NCBI GenBank assembly: GCA_003481775.1
Contig: QULU01000029.1
Span: forward strand, 1 to 64,000
DNA length: 64,000 nt
DNA from: Clostridiaceae bacterium OM02-2AC
GTDB taxonomy: Bacteria; Bacillota_I; Bacilli_A; Erysipelotrichales; Erysipelotrichaceae
Reading direction: 5' to 3'
The notes below the pieces were generated by a model. That model saw only the letters and a program-made list of their open reading frames with translations. It ran no database searches and was not told the origin of the DNA. Shown piece after piece: positions 1-8,268 of this stretch; position 1 is the first letter of the stretch, and the number at the start of each line of letters is the position of its first letter. A program made the position numbers and the translations under genes.

Positions 1-393
1 GGGATTATCCTTTGCCTGACTTTCCAGGTTGATGATCATGCGAAGTCTCTCTTTAGTGCATGTGCTCTTTTTTGTATCTTCTTGCTTCGTGGGTAGTGCT
101 GCTTCAAACTGGATATCATATTTAATCTGTGATCCCGGTATGGATTCATCCGTGACCTCGATCTGCTTATCATCGATATACGTGCACGCAGCAGTATTAT
201 TTATGGAAGACATTTCGATATAGGACGGTATGTCCTTCAGTGGAATATCTGCAAATTCCGGAATGCAGCCCTTCATGACATAGGCGAGTATCTGTTTGTT
301 TGACAACAGCTTTTTACAATACATATCATATGTTTTTTTATCATCGTAATGGGTAATCATAGACGCAGCTTCTGTGTGTTCCTTCACAATCAT
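1..393 (-). CDS. Rpn/PD-(D/E)XK family transposase-like nuclease, C-terminus cut by window edge
   Basis: Reading from an ATG at 393, the minus strand stays open for 131 codons to the window edge, so the C-terminus is missing. A GAAGG ribosome binding site lies just upstream. The translation includes KLLSNKQILAYVMKGCIPEF, then IKYDIQFEA and RLRMIINLESQAKDNP. This order (an Asp in a YD strand, then a strand ending in an ExQ motif) is typical of the Rpn / PD-(D/E)XK nuclease family transposases that are abundant in gut Firmicutes, where they act as recombination-promoting nucleases. The family call rests on my recognition of the motif order. Activity cannot be judged without the C-terminal half. 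No flanking terminal repeats are visible inside the window. Confidence 0.7.
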   Translation of the reverse strand, partial: MIVKEHTEAASMITHYDDKKTYDMYCKKLLSNKQILAYVMKGCIPEFADIPLKDIPSYIEMSSINNTAACTYIDDKQIEVTDESIPGSQIKYDIQFEAALPTKQEDTKKSTCTKERLRMIINLESQAKDNP

Positions 394-1112
394 ATCCCTT
401 CTTTCTCTGCGATTCTCTTAACTTCAGGAATATAATCAGGTGGAGCTCTTGTTCTGCTCTTGCTTTCATAGGAATGCAGAAGTCCCTGCCATTTAATTTC
501 ATATACAGAAACTTGTGCAACAGAATCAAGGCGATTATTACCGCCGACAAGCAGCGTTTAGCTGCAGCATTGTATACAAGGGTAGAAAAGAATAAATCAA
601 TCTGTAAAAAGCATAAGAAAAAAAGCTTCTAAATGGCTTTTGAACTGCTGAAAGGCCGGGGCTTTTGTGTATGGAATGCACGTGGTATGCTTGTATCTAT
701 TATATCGTTTCTCATGGGTCAGCCCCTCCTTTTTTTCGTATCTACAGTGTAGCATATATCCTATTGAAAATACAGAAAATTCTAGAAATCTCCATATTCA
801 AAAGAGGTGAAAATTGGCTTATCATTTGATGCTCTAAAAGTTTTACTCTGTGAAATTGAAATCAACAAATATCATCATAAAACATATGAGCAGATGATGA
901 ACCCCCGCTCCCACATGTTTCAATAGCAGGATTTGATTCATTCTTCCTTCTCTACATCCACTTATTTCCCAGCGCACGCCTGCCAAATTTATATCCATCC
1001 TTTGTTTGCATATTCCAAAATCCATCCATATTCTTTCAGCTTTTTCAAATTTTTCAGTAAATATATGTATGTATATAAAAAGCACTTGCATGGATGATAA
1101 TCGTCCCCTATT
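394..1112. other. Intergenic region, no convincing gene
   Basis: About 720 bases between the transposase-like start and the TPR gene. Short open frames exist (for example 843-1091 minus), but none has a good ribosome binding site or a recognisable protein pattern. The stretch is AT-rich with scattered A and T runs. I see no tRNA, clear terminator or repeat. Confidence 0.5.
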
Positions 1113-1943
1113 TTAATCAGCTGCTTCATTTTTCACTAAAAAGATATGCAAATACTCCATCGGCTGTACAACTTTGGAAACGATGCGGTAAATATATCCA
1201 GCCTCCTCCAAACTGCCTTCCAAGGGAAGTCCCTGCGTTACAACCGCATTCATGCTTCTATACGTCAATATATCATACAAAAAGCTGTTCTTTTCCTTCA
1301 AAAGTGGAATCATCCGCTTTGCCTGTTCAAAATCCTCTTCCTTCATATGATACAGAAAACGAATAAAACACGAAAACGGATCATTTCTTCGATATTTTTC
1401 AAGCAGCTCTCTACAAGACTCCAGCTCCTCGAAGTATAATGCAATGCTCATGAGATAGTGACGCACCTGAAACAGGTCTTCGGGATTCAGATTCAATATC
1501 TCCTGAAACTGTCTTTGCGCCTTCCTCATATATCCGGCCTCATACAAAGAGGCAGCATAAGCAAATTTAATATGAAACAGTGGCTTCGCTTCATCAAATT
1601 GAAAAAAATCAGATGCATCCCGCAGAAAAAAATCCTTTCCCAGATTCATGGTTGCCAGCTCCATGCCCTCTTTCAGCATACCGAGCTTTTTGTACACATT
1701 CTGTTCATTGATCCCCAGCACCATATAAGCCTCTATACAGTCTGTGCATAACCCCAGCGCCTCTTTTGCAATCAACTGTTTCTTTTGCGAGCTGCGGCAG
1801 TGATTGGCTTCCTCCAGCTTTTTTAGTGCAGCACGATACGTATTTTGATTTGTGTCCTTGACCGGATGTGTTTCATCCAGAAAGGCATCCAGTGTCATTT
1901 GGAAGGTGATGCCGATGTCTGTTGTATCTGAAATATGATTCAT
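1113..1943 (-). CDS. Tetratricopeptide-repeat protein of unknown function
   Basis: This is a 276-residue cytoplasmic protein with no signal peptide or membrane segment. Its middle part is built of helical pairs with TPR-like spacing. The clearest is around residues 120-160, reading KFAYAASLYEAGYMRKAQRQ followed by a FQEILNLNPED stretch. The family near ST7-like TPR proteins is a reasonable comparison, but no enzyme motif is present. TPR units normally act as protein-binding scaffolds; the partner is unknown. The start at 1943 has GAGGG eight bases upstream. It lies about 50 bases downstream of the CpXC protein gene on the same strand and may share its transcript. Confidence 0.6.
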   Translation of the reverse strand: MNHISDTTDIGITFQMTLDAFLDETHPVKDTNQNTYRAALKKLEEANHCRSSQKKQLIAKEALGLCTDCIEAYMVLGINEQNVYKKLGMLKEGMELATMNLGKDFFLRDASDFFQFDEAKPLFHIKFAYAASLYEAGYMRKAQRQFQEILNLNPEDLFQVRHYLMSIALYFEELESCRELLEKYRRNDPFSCFIRFLYHMKEEDFEQAKRMIPLLKEKNSFLYDILTYRSMNAVVTQGLPLEGSLEEAGYIYRIVSKVVQPMEYLHIFLVKNEAAD

Positions 1944-1992
1944 ATAGAGTCCCTCATCATTTCTCTTATTATATGCCAGTTCCCTATTTTAC

Positions 1993-2607
1993 TCAATGAC
2001 TTTCGTTCGACTGTTTCAGATAATTCAGTGCCCATTGGCTGTCGATTTCCTCAAACTGATTCCTTTGCGGCGGCAATTTTAAACATATCGCATCATAGGA
2101 TGTCTTTACTATCCCAATCATATCCGCTTCTTCATCTCGCTGCACATGAAACCAGATAGAATCTGCTTCCTTATCCTGATACGTAATGCTCTTTGGCAGG
2201 TTCCCCTTTTTCTTCTCCCGCAGCATGATTTTTAACTTCAGAAGCTCCATAGCCCGATCATCCAGCTTATCCTCCAGAATTCTGATTTTCTCAGCAACAT
2301 GCGCCTGATTGGAAAGATAGCGCCGTATACAATTCTTTTCAGACTGAAACATAGAAAAATCCTTATCTGTCAAATCACCTTTTGGCTTAACCAGTAAAAC
2401 AAACCGATGCTTTTTATCGACATATATCATCGGATGGAGAAAGGTATTGATCTTTCCACAGCTTGGACAGGCCTTTGTGAAGAATGCCCCCTCCAGCAGC
2501 TCCTTACGAAACTGCGGCTCCATCTCCGGCATAATCAAGGTTTCACTCTTTTTATGTGTTTTGTAGAAGCAGCGCGGACAGTTAAGCTCCACCAATATAG
2601 ATTTCAT
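1993..2607 (-). CDS. CpXC-domain zinc-binding protein
   Basis: The protein starts MKSILVELNCPRC and has two cysteine pairs near the N-terminus, CPRC at about residues 9-12 and CPSC at about 46-49, matching the CpXC domain, a predicted zinc-binding module. The remaining ~150 residues form a mixed helix/strand domain of unknown role. The frame is open further upstream to 2676, but the ATG at 2607 places the first CPRC where CpXC proteins usually have it and has a GGTG element upstream. It precedes the TPR gene on the same strand. CpXC proteins have no established biochemical function. Confidence 0.65.
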   Translation of the reverse strand: MKSILVELNCPRCFYKTHKKSETLIMPEMEPQFRKELLEGAFFTKACPSCGKINTFLHPMIYVDKKHRFVLLVKPKGDLTDKDFSMFQSEKNCIRRYLSNQAHVAEKIRILEDKLDDRAMELLKLKIMLREKKKGNLPKSITYQDKEADSIWFHVQRDEEADMIGIVKTSYDAICLKLPPQRNQFEEIDSQWALNYLKQSNESH

Positions 2608-2748
2608 ACTATCACCATACGTAACATTATACCTGTAAGCCATCATAATGCAATAACAAAGCATAGAAAAGATCATCGTTCAGCTAGGAAGCACATGCAA
2701 CATACACGGAAATTCATACTTTCTGTATTACGCGACCTCCAAAGCTTC

Positions 2749-2786
2749 AAAAAAGAAAAAGGACAGAGCTGCTGCCCTGCCCTGTC
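2749..2786 (-). terminator. Probable terminator of the aminopeptidase gene
   Basis: A short stem (GACAG / CTGTC, arms near 2762-2766 and 2782-2786) is followed on the minus strand by a run rich in T. It lies just past the pepP stop codon at 2789. Confidence 0.45.
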
Positions 2787-2788
2787 TG

Positions 2789-4582
2789 TTAAAGCTCTCT
2801 TGTTGCGTATTTCAGCCATTCCTTTTCTGCTTCGTTCAGATAAGGAGAAACCTTGTCATATACTTCCTTATGGTATGCATTCAACCACGCAATATCATAG
2901 CGTGTCATCAGATCAACATCAAGTCCATCCAGATCGAATGGTACAAATGTGATGGTTTCAAAATACATGAACTGTCCATATTCGTTTTTCTCACCCTTGC
3001 GTACCACCAGCTCATTTTCATGCCGGATACCATGGGAGCCTTCTACATAAACCCCCGGCTCATTGGACTGTGTCATTCCTTCCTCCAGCACACAGCTGTC
3101 ATTTCTTTCCGGAACAACTCTCCAGCGGAAGCCGTTTGGACCCTCGTGTACATTCATCAGATGACCGACACCATGTCCCGTTCCGCATTTATAATCAATT
3201 CCCATTTCCCACAATGGTCCCCGTGCGAGAATATCCAGATTCATGCCGCGGCAGCCTTCGAGAAATTTTGCCTTGCTCAGCTGAATCATTCCGCGCAGTG
3301 CACATGTATAATGTGTGCGGATTTCATCAGAAATCGGTCCGAGTACAAAGGTTCGTGTGATATCCGTTGTCCCCTCCAGATACTGTCCGCCACTGTCAAC
3401 CAGCAGCATCCCCTCCGGTTTCAGCTCGACATCGGTTTCCTCGCTTGCGCTGTAATGCATCATTGCCGCATGCTCTTTGTATGCGGATATCGTAGAAAAG
3501 CTCAGTCCCAGATTATGCTCCTGTTCCCGACGCAGGCGTTCCAGATAATCACTGGCACTGATTTCCGTTATGGTTTCCTTACCAATGCTGTTTTTTAACC
3601 AATACATGAATTTCGTCATAGCAACAGCATCCTTGATGTGTGCCTTACGATTGTTTTCCAGCTCGATTTCATTTTTTCTTGCCTTCATCAGCTGGGAAGG
3701 ATTCGGACAGTCCACGATACGGATGTCCTTCTTCAGATTCTGTGTGATTGCATAATTTACAACACCTGTATGCAGCATAACGGCAGCATCTGCAGGAATG
3801 GTTTTCACAAACGCATAGATATCGTCATATGCATGTACAGTTACAGCATTTTCCTTGAAGTTCGCTAGCATCTGCTCATCCAGCTTATTCTCATCAATAA
3901 ATATATGATTTTCATCGTGAGTAATGACGAGATAACACAGCATGACAGGGAAACAGCTGATATCCCAGCCACGCATATTTAAAATCCATGCGATATCATC
4001 CAGAGAGGTTACGATGTGATGGGATACGTTTTGTTCCTGCATCACCGCCCGGATATCCGCCAGTTTATCCCTCGTGCTTTTCCCACTGTATTTTTCTTCC
4101 AGAAAGAAGCCTTTTTCCGTAGGCAGCGGCGGGCGATCCTCCCAGATCATTCCTACAAGGTCTTCCTGTGCGGAAATGGCAGCATCCTTATCCTTCAGCT
4201 CTTCCATAATATCATGTACAAGTCTGGTATTCATGACACGTCCATCAAAACCAAATACACCATTTTGGCGCATATGCTCGCGTATATATGCAGGAATGGT
4301 AGGTACACCTTCTTCTCCCTGCTTCATCAAATCAATCGTGCTGTCCTTCAGCTGATTTGCCGCCTGAATAAAATATCTGCCATCCGTCCATAGGGCAGCG
4401 CAGTCCTTACATACGATCAGGGTTCCTGCCGAACCGGTAAATCCGGACATGAAGCTTCTTGCCTTAAAATGCTCTCCGACATATTCCGTTTCATGAAAAT
4501 CGGATGTAGGAATCATGTATACGTCCATATTTCTTTCATTCATCAATGTTCTTAATTGTTTCAGTTTCTCTATTACCGTCAT
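2789..4582 (-). CDS. Xaa-Pro aminopeptidase (M24B, aminopeptidase P family)
   Basis: The product is a cytoplasmic metallopeptidase of about 597 residues that removes N-terminal residues preceding proline. The long form, with two creatinase-like N-terminal domains before the pita-bread catalytic domain, matches the ~600-residue eukaryote-like aminopeptidase P branch. The five expected metal ligands are visible: Asp in LLVDSGG, Asp in GTTDITRT, His in GTGHGVGHL, Glu in SNEPGVY and Glu in RHENELV. The start is placed at ATG 4582 rather than the in-frame codon at 4597, because a GAAGGAGG site sits six bases upstream of 4582. It is followed by its own hairpin terminator and appears monocistronic. 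Confidence 0.92.
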   Translation of the reverse strand: MTVIEKLKQLRTLMNERNMDVYMIPTSDFHETEYVGEHFKARSFMSGFTGSAGTLIVCKDCAALWTDGRYFIQAANQLKDSTIDLMKQGEEGVPTIPAYIREHMRQNGVFGFDGRVMNTRLVHDIMEELKDKDAAISAQEDLVGMIWEDRPPLPTEKGFFLEEKYSGKSTRDKLADIRAVMQEQNVSHHIVTSLDDIAWILNMRGWDISCFPVMLCYLVITHDENHIFIDENKLDEQMLANFKENAVTVHAYDDIYAFVKTIPADAAVMLHTGVVNYAITQNLKKDIRIVDCPNPSQLMKARKNEIELENNRKAHIKDAVAMTKFMYWLKNSIGKETITEISASDYLERLRREQEHNLGLSFSTISAYKEHAAMMHYSASEETDVELKPEGMLLVDSGGQYLEGTTDITRTFVLGPISDEIRTHYTCALRGMIQLSKAKFLEGCRGMNLDILARGPLWEMGIDYKCGTGHGVGHLMNVHEGPNGFRWRVVPERNDSCVLEEGMTQSNEPGVYVEGSHGIRHENELVVRKGEKNEYGQFMYFETITFVPFDLDGLDVDLMTRYDIAWLNAYHKEVYDKVSPYLNEAEKEWLKYATREL

Positions 4583-4693
4583 AAGTTCCTCCTTCAATCA
4601 TCACAGTAACCATTGTACTCCAAAAGAAGGAAAATGAATATAGATTTCACCTTAAAAATTATGGTTTGTTTTTCTGTTATCTTATGGCACGCA

Positions 4694-5125
4694 TTAGAAG
4701 TTTGCCTGTTCCAGCTGTGCAGTGAGCTGGATCATGATTTCCCTGTCATTCAGCCTGTCAGCATCTCCCTGCATGATGATAACAATGGGATGTGTACCCT
4801 TTAGCTGCATACCGGTATCATATATTTTCGTATCCAGAGCATTGCTGACATCCTGTTTGGTTTGTGTATCATATGCCGTTACCTTCATATCCAGATACGT
4901 ATTTTCAAGATCGGCAGCATCCCCCTCCACATGAATACTGGTTGTGCCCTTGTAGGTCATCATACTGTTTAGCTTCTGCTTCATTTCCATATGTAAGGCA
5001 TCGGTTGTGATACGTATTCTCTCTTTCAGCGTGATGCTGTTCTCCCACAGGCGAAACATCGAAAACGTAATCAACAGTACAAATAGTACAGTTGCTATTC
5101 TTATATATACCATATCTCTTTTCAT
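4694..5125 (-). CDS. Small membrane-anchored protein of the SipW/TasA cluster, unknown function
   Basis: About 143 residues. Residues ~8-25 form one hydrophobic segment (IATVLFVLLITFSMF), followed by ~115 extracytoplasmic residues rich in Thr, Asp and Lys with alternating strand-like pattern. There is no cysteine or known catalytic motif. An ATG two codons upstream (5131) is possible, but its GGGAGG site is only two bases away; the ATG at 5125 has ideal spacing. The gene sits directly downstream of the signal peptidase and is separated from it by a hairpin. Context suggests a role in assembly or anchoring of the TasA-like protein, which is inference. I do not recognise the family. Confidence 0.65.
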   Translation of the reverse strand: MKRDMVYIRIATVLFVLLITFSMFRLWENSITLKERIRITTDALHMEMKQKLNSMMTYKGTTSIHVEGDAADLENTYLDMKVTAYDTQTKQDVSNALDTKIYDTGMQLKGTHPIVIIMQGDADRLNDREIMIQLTAQLEQANF

Positions 5126-5142
5126 AGTCATATCCTCCCAAA

Positions 5143-5172
5143 AAAACCAGTCATTTAGAGTATGACCGGTTT
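5143..5172 (-). terminator. Terminator between the signal peptidase gene and the small membrane protein gene
   Basis: On the minus strand, arms of about 11 bases (AAACCGGTCAT / ATGACTGGTTT, one G-T pair) flank a short loop and are followed by a run of seven T. The hairpin directly follows the sipW-like stop codon, so the downstream gene depends on read-through or on its own promoter. Confidence 0.75.
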
Positions 5173-5173
5173 C

Positions 5174-5998
5174 TTATTTTTTATAGCTCAGGATATGAAT
5201 TTTATAGTATTTCGCTTCCTTCACGTCATAGACGGTATAGTTGAAATGGGCATGCTCGCCGGAAGCAACAATGTCCTTTCCTGTAAGGAACCATTTATCC
5301 TTCTTTATCAGCTGTTTCTGCGCATCATACAGCTGTATTTCCGCTTTCACGAATCGCACTGCGAATTTTGTATCGTTATGCAGCTCTCCACGCAGGACAC
5401 AATGTCCCTGTAGGGCTTCAAATTCCACTGCATCCACATAGAGGGTTTTCTGCTTTTTCAACACCTGTTCTTTTTCTGCCCACCTTGTGCGTATGGTTTT
5501 ATTGAACAGCCAGATTACAACAAGCTCTGCATACAGCAGGATACCGAATTTACTTTTCAGAAAAAGAAAGATTTTACCGATAAAGGGGATATGAAACACG
5601 TAGGTTCCAATAATGTCCTTGCGCAGTGTCTTATACATGTCCAGATTATCCTTACCCTCTGCATTTGTGCGGTATATGGTATTTCCCTGGAAATCTTTTT
5701 CTGTTTTATTAAAGTGATGTGTTAATAAGATATCATCACCAAAGCGATCCGCCTTAAAGGTGATGATATCACCTTTTTTCAAATGCAGTGGTTCTTCTGG
5801 ATCAAGTACCTTCGTACATACAAGCGAGAAGGTGGGAATACGGGGCTCCATACTGTCTGTTAATACAGCATATAGGCGATAGCCTGTAATCTGTGCTGTT
5901 TCATCCGGATATTTTGCCATAAGAAAAGTATAGGCTGCCAGTGATAACACAACAACCACAAACACAATATTTGCAATGCGTTTGATTACGTTTCTCAT
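5174..5998 (-). CDS. sipW: Signal peptidase I, SipW (S26B, ER-type) family with C-terminal extension
   Basis: A 274-residue membrane protease. A transmembrane helix at about residues 10-28 precedes the catalytic domain; the nucleophile is Ser49 in TDSMEP, and the general base is a histidine in LLTHHF (94/95), the Ser-His arrangement of SipW/ER-type enzymes rather than Ser-Lys. A second helix lies at ~152-166. Residues ~190-274 form an extra domain (YVDAVEFEALQGHCVLRGEL through YKIHILSY) that is also present at the end of the paralogue at 8269-10296. The ATG at 5998 has AGGA seven bases upstream; an ATG at 6019 is also possible. SipW enzymes process TasA/camelysin-like proteins, and such a gene lies immediately upstream. 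Confidence 0.88.
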   Translation of the reverse strand: MRNVIKRIANIVFVVVVLSLAAYTFLMAKYPDETAQITGYRLYAVLTDSMEPRIPTFSLVCTKVLDPEEPLHLKKGDIITFKADRFGDDILLTHHFNKTEKDFQGNTIYRTNAEGKDNLDMYKTLRKDIIGTYVFHIPFIGKIFLFLKSKFGILLYAELVVIWLFNKTIRTRWAEKEQVLKKQKTLYVDAVEFEALQGHCVLRGELHNDTKFAVRFVKAEIQLYDAQKQLIKKDKWFLTGKDIVASGEHAHFNYTVYDVKEAKYYKIHILSYKK

Positions 5999-6062
5999 AT
6001 GCGATCCTACTTTCCTCATCTTCTATATTTTATAGGATTTTTGGAGGGGTGAAAAGTTTTTT

Positions 6063-6087
6063 TTAAAAAAGCCGTCGGATGACGGCT
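6063..6087 (-). terminator. Terminator between tasA-like gene and sipW
   Basis: A strong seven-base-pair stem, AGCCGTC / GACGGCT with a four-base loop, is followed by six T on the minus strand. It lies just after the TasA-like stop codon and before sipW. This would give high expression of the structural protein and lower expression of its peptidase. Confidence 0.85.
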
Positions 6088-6097
6088 AATGTTTAAT

Positions 6098-6613
6098 CTA
6101 TACTGAAGTTTTTTCTTGTAAAGTCGCTACAACAACAATAGAAGCTTTATTTGTACCTGTATTTAAAGAATCGTTAGGTGTAACGGTGATAGTTGGCTGA
6201 ACAGAATTCGAATCACTTGGAAAATCCATTGTTTCATTGATGACCACAGTGACCGTATCAAGTTTCCCTGTACTAAAAGACTCAGGAGCATTTGATGCAA
6301 CTGCAGCATCAGCATTAACTTTTGTATCAAATGCATATGCCTTTAGTGTTACTTGATAATTTGAAAGATCTACTCCACTAGGTACATCGTTTACTGTAAT
6401 GGTAGGGTTGGCAGTATAAACCGGTGTTTCTAATTTATTTTCATTTTCTGAAGTTAAATTAATAGGAGCTATTGTTGTAGATACGCCTTTACGAAATGAA
6501 ATTTCATTTGATGCTATTGAAGCTGTTGTAGAATCCCATGCAGCGAATGTCCCTGCGGATGTAGCGATAACAGCACCTGCTGTTAATAACGATAATAGTG
6601 TACTCTTTTTCAT
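6098..6613 (-). CDS. TasA/camelysin-like SipW-dependent surface protein
   Basis: A 171-residue secreted protein. The N-terminus MKKSTLLSLLTAGAVIATSA leads to GTFAAWDSTTAS, the characteristic SipW-type signal region in which cleavage falls near the AGTFA-AW stretch. The mature part is strand-rich, full of Thr, Val, Asn and Ser, and lacks cysteine, as in TasA and CalY fibre or camelysin proteins. It sits immediately upstream of the SipW-type peptidase with a terminator between them. A likely role is a cell-surface fibre or biofilm matrix protein. Length is somewhat under B. subtilis TasA. A good AGGAG site precedes the start. Confidence 0.78.
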   Translation of the reverse strand: MKKSTLLSLLTAGAVIATSAGTFAAWDSTTASIASNEISFRKGVSTTIAPINLTSENENKLETPVYTANPTITVNDVPSGVDLSNYQVTLKAYAFDTKVNADAAVASNAPESFSTGKLDTVTVVINETMDFPSDSNSVQPTITVTPNDSLNTGTNKASIVVVATLQEKTSV

Positions 6614-6644
6614 ATAATTGTTCTCCTTTTCAATTTTTGAGATT

Positions 6645-6664
6645 AGGTAATATTTTTGTTACCT
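6645..6664. promoter_or_regulatory. Inverted repeat in the tasA-like leader
   Basis: AGGTAA and TTACCT arms flank an eight-base AT-rich spacer, 32 bases upstream of the TasA-like start. It could be an operator or a leader hairpin. No regulator can be assigned, although a LysR gene lies next door. Confidence 0.35.
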
Positions 6665-6745
6665 TTTACACTATTATTGTAATCCTTTTGGGAAACTTTG
6701 TATAATGCTAATAACCCGTACACCGGTTATGCATTTTAGGTATAC

Positions 6746-7663
6746 CTACATATCTGCGTAGGTTTCATGGATAATATTCAGAAATACCTTTCCTGCCTCA
6801 CTCAGCACCTCACGGTTTCTTCGTATGATAACAAAATACTTTTGAATATCACAGTTTCTGATCCGCATGCTGTGGATATGTGAATGCTTTAGCTCCTCAA
6901 TCTGCCATTTATTCCCCAGCATAAAGGCATCCGTATGATTTAGCATATTGATAATCGCATGGTAGTTGCTCATCGTGATTGTTTTTTTGAAGCTTGTCAG
7001 CTGCACGCCATCCATCGTTAATGACATATTCAGATTTGAGAAAAAATCATATGGCAGATGAATCAGCGTGAAATCCAGAAAATCTCTTGCATCCTTCTCC
7101 TCCACCAGTTCCTCCAGATTTTTCTCGTTGATATGAACATACAGCGGACCCTTACCAAGAATATTCAATTCAATTTCCTTCGCATCCGCCATTTTACGAA
7201 AGATGCTCAGCTGATAATCATTTAAAATCGTGATTCCGATTTCCGACTTCATTTCACTGACATTGGCCAGCACCTGCTCTGCCGTTGTTTCTATCATATG
7301 AATTTCTGTAGCGGCAGATTTCATGTGCTTATAAAACTGCAGTATCAAATCATCTCGCAGAAACACAGAATCCACAGATACCGTCAGCTTGCTGTACAGC
7401 TTTTCCTCACTGACATCCTTTAAACGCTCCAGCACCTGAAACTGCGAAAGAATAGACTGTGCATAATAATACATCAGTCTTCCGGTTGGAGTCAGTGTAA
7501 CCCCGTGATTGCTGCGGATGATCAGCTCCTTCCCCATCTCCTCTTCCAGTGACTGTATGCTTCTACTCAGACTCGGCTGACTCACATACAGCTTCTCCGA
7601 TGCCTTGTTGATACTTCCGCTGTCGACCACTTCGACAAAGTAGCGTAATTGCTGTTTCTTCAT
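6746..7663 (-). CDS. LysR-family transcriptional regulator
   Basis: A 305-residue regulator. Residues 1-60 hold the typical LysR winged helix: LRYFVEVVDSGSINKASEKL, then YVSQPSLSRSIQSLEEEMGKEL and LTPTGR. The rest is the periplasmic-binding-protein-like effector domain. The start has GGGAGA eight bases upstream. It lies between a hotdog thioesterase gene and the TasA-like gene, all on the minus strand, with a probable terminator separating it from the thioesterase. The effector and targets are unknown; autoregulation or control of a neighbour is the usual LysR pattern. Confidence 0.85.
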   Translation of the reverse strand: MKKQQLRYFVEVVDSGSINKASEKLYVSQPSLSRSIQSLEEEMGKELIIRSNHGVTLTPTGRLMYYYAQSILSQFQVLERLKDVSEEKLYSKLTVSVDSVFLRDDLILQFYKHMKSAATEIHMIETTAEQVLANVSEMKSEIGITILNDYQLSIFRKMADAKEIELNILGKGPLYVHINEKNLEELVEEKDARDFLDFTLIHLPYDFFSNLNMSLTMDGVQLTSFKKTITMSNYHAIINMLNHTDAFMLGNKWQIEELKHSHIHSMRIRNCDIQKYFVIIRRNREVLSEAGKVFLNIIHETYADM

Positions 7664-7714
7664 TCTTTGCTCTCCCTAATTGTAAAGATATATGTTATGT
7701 ATATATCATATCAT

Positions 7715-7752
7715 AAAAGACAGAACCCTTCCCACACAGATTCTGCCTTTTT
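7715..7752 (-). terminator. Probable terminator of the thioesterase gene
   Basis: An imperfect eleven-base-pair stem (AAAAG-CAGAA arm around 7715 with a TTCTG-CTTTT arm ending at 7752) lies just after the thioesterase stop codon; a short T run follows on the minus strand. Confidence 0.5.
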
Positions 7753-7763
7753 CTGTAATATTA

Positions 7764-8201
7764 TTATTTGGTATTCATTATATAGGAGCCATTCGCAGTT
7801 GCAACGACTTTGCCGCTGTTTTTTGATCGGGCAATCGCTCTGGTTTGTGACATCCTGCTTCCATCATGATCACAGATACCTTCCACGATCAGCGTATCGC
7901 CGCTGCTCACACCGCCAACATAATTTACAGCCATTTGTATGGTTGGGGTAAATACCACATCCTGAATCACATAGGAAACACATCCCATCGTAATATCCAG
8001 CGCTGTCGCAATCATACCTCCATGCAGATTGCCGGCAGGATTCATCTGCCAGTCCTTGACCGGAAAACTGAGCACAACTGTTTTTGACTCATAATCTGCC
8101 GCAACCAGCTCCATATCCATCATTGCATTTATCGTCCCTTCATCACGGACTCTCTGGCTCACAAAATGTGCAACCCGTTCTTTGAATACCTGTTTATCCA
8201 T
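7764..8201 (-). CDS. Hotdog-fold PaaI-family thioesterase
   Basis: A 145-residue cytoplasmic protein with the PaaI/YbgC-like hotdog signature: MNPAGNLHGGMIATALDITM, in which the HGGM loop caps the central helix, and later strands PTIQMAVNYVGGVSSGDTL. Such enzymes hydrolyse acyl-CoA or related thioesters; the substrate here is unknown. The start is placed at ATG 8201, where an AGGAAGG site lies ten bases upstream, rather than at 8234. It lies downstream of the pseudo-signal peptidase gene and upstream of the LysR gene. Confidence 0.85.
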   Translation of the reverse strand: MDKQVFKERVAHFVSQRVRDEGTINAMMDMELVAADYESKTVVLSFPVKDWQMNPAGNLHGGMIATALDITMGCVSYVIQDVVFTPTIQMAVNYVGGVSSGDTLIVEGICDHDGSRMSQTRAIARSKNSGKVVATANGSYIMNTK

Positions 8202-8268
8202 ATCACCACATCCTTCCTGAATATTATACTCCATACCGGAAGGAACGCACGCATTTTGCGCAATTTTA

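Noticed and set aside
341..550. 69-codon minus-strand frame overlapping the transposase start
   Set aside because: It overlaps the better supported transposase-like frame in another phase and has no protein family pattern.
843..1091. 82-codon minus-strand frame in the first intergenic region
   Set aside because: No ribosome binding site of note, no recognisable pattern and an amino-acid mix typical of chance translation.
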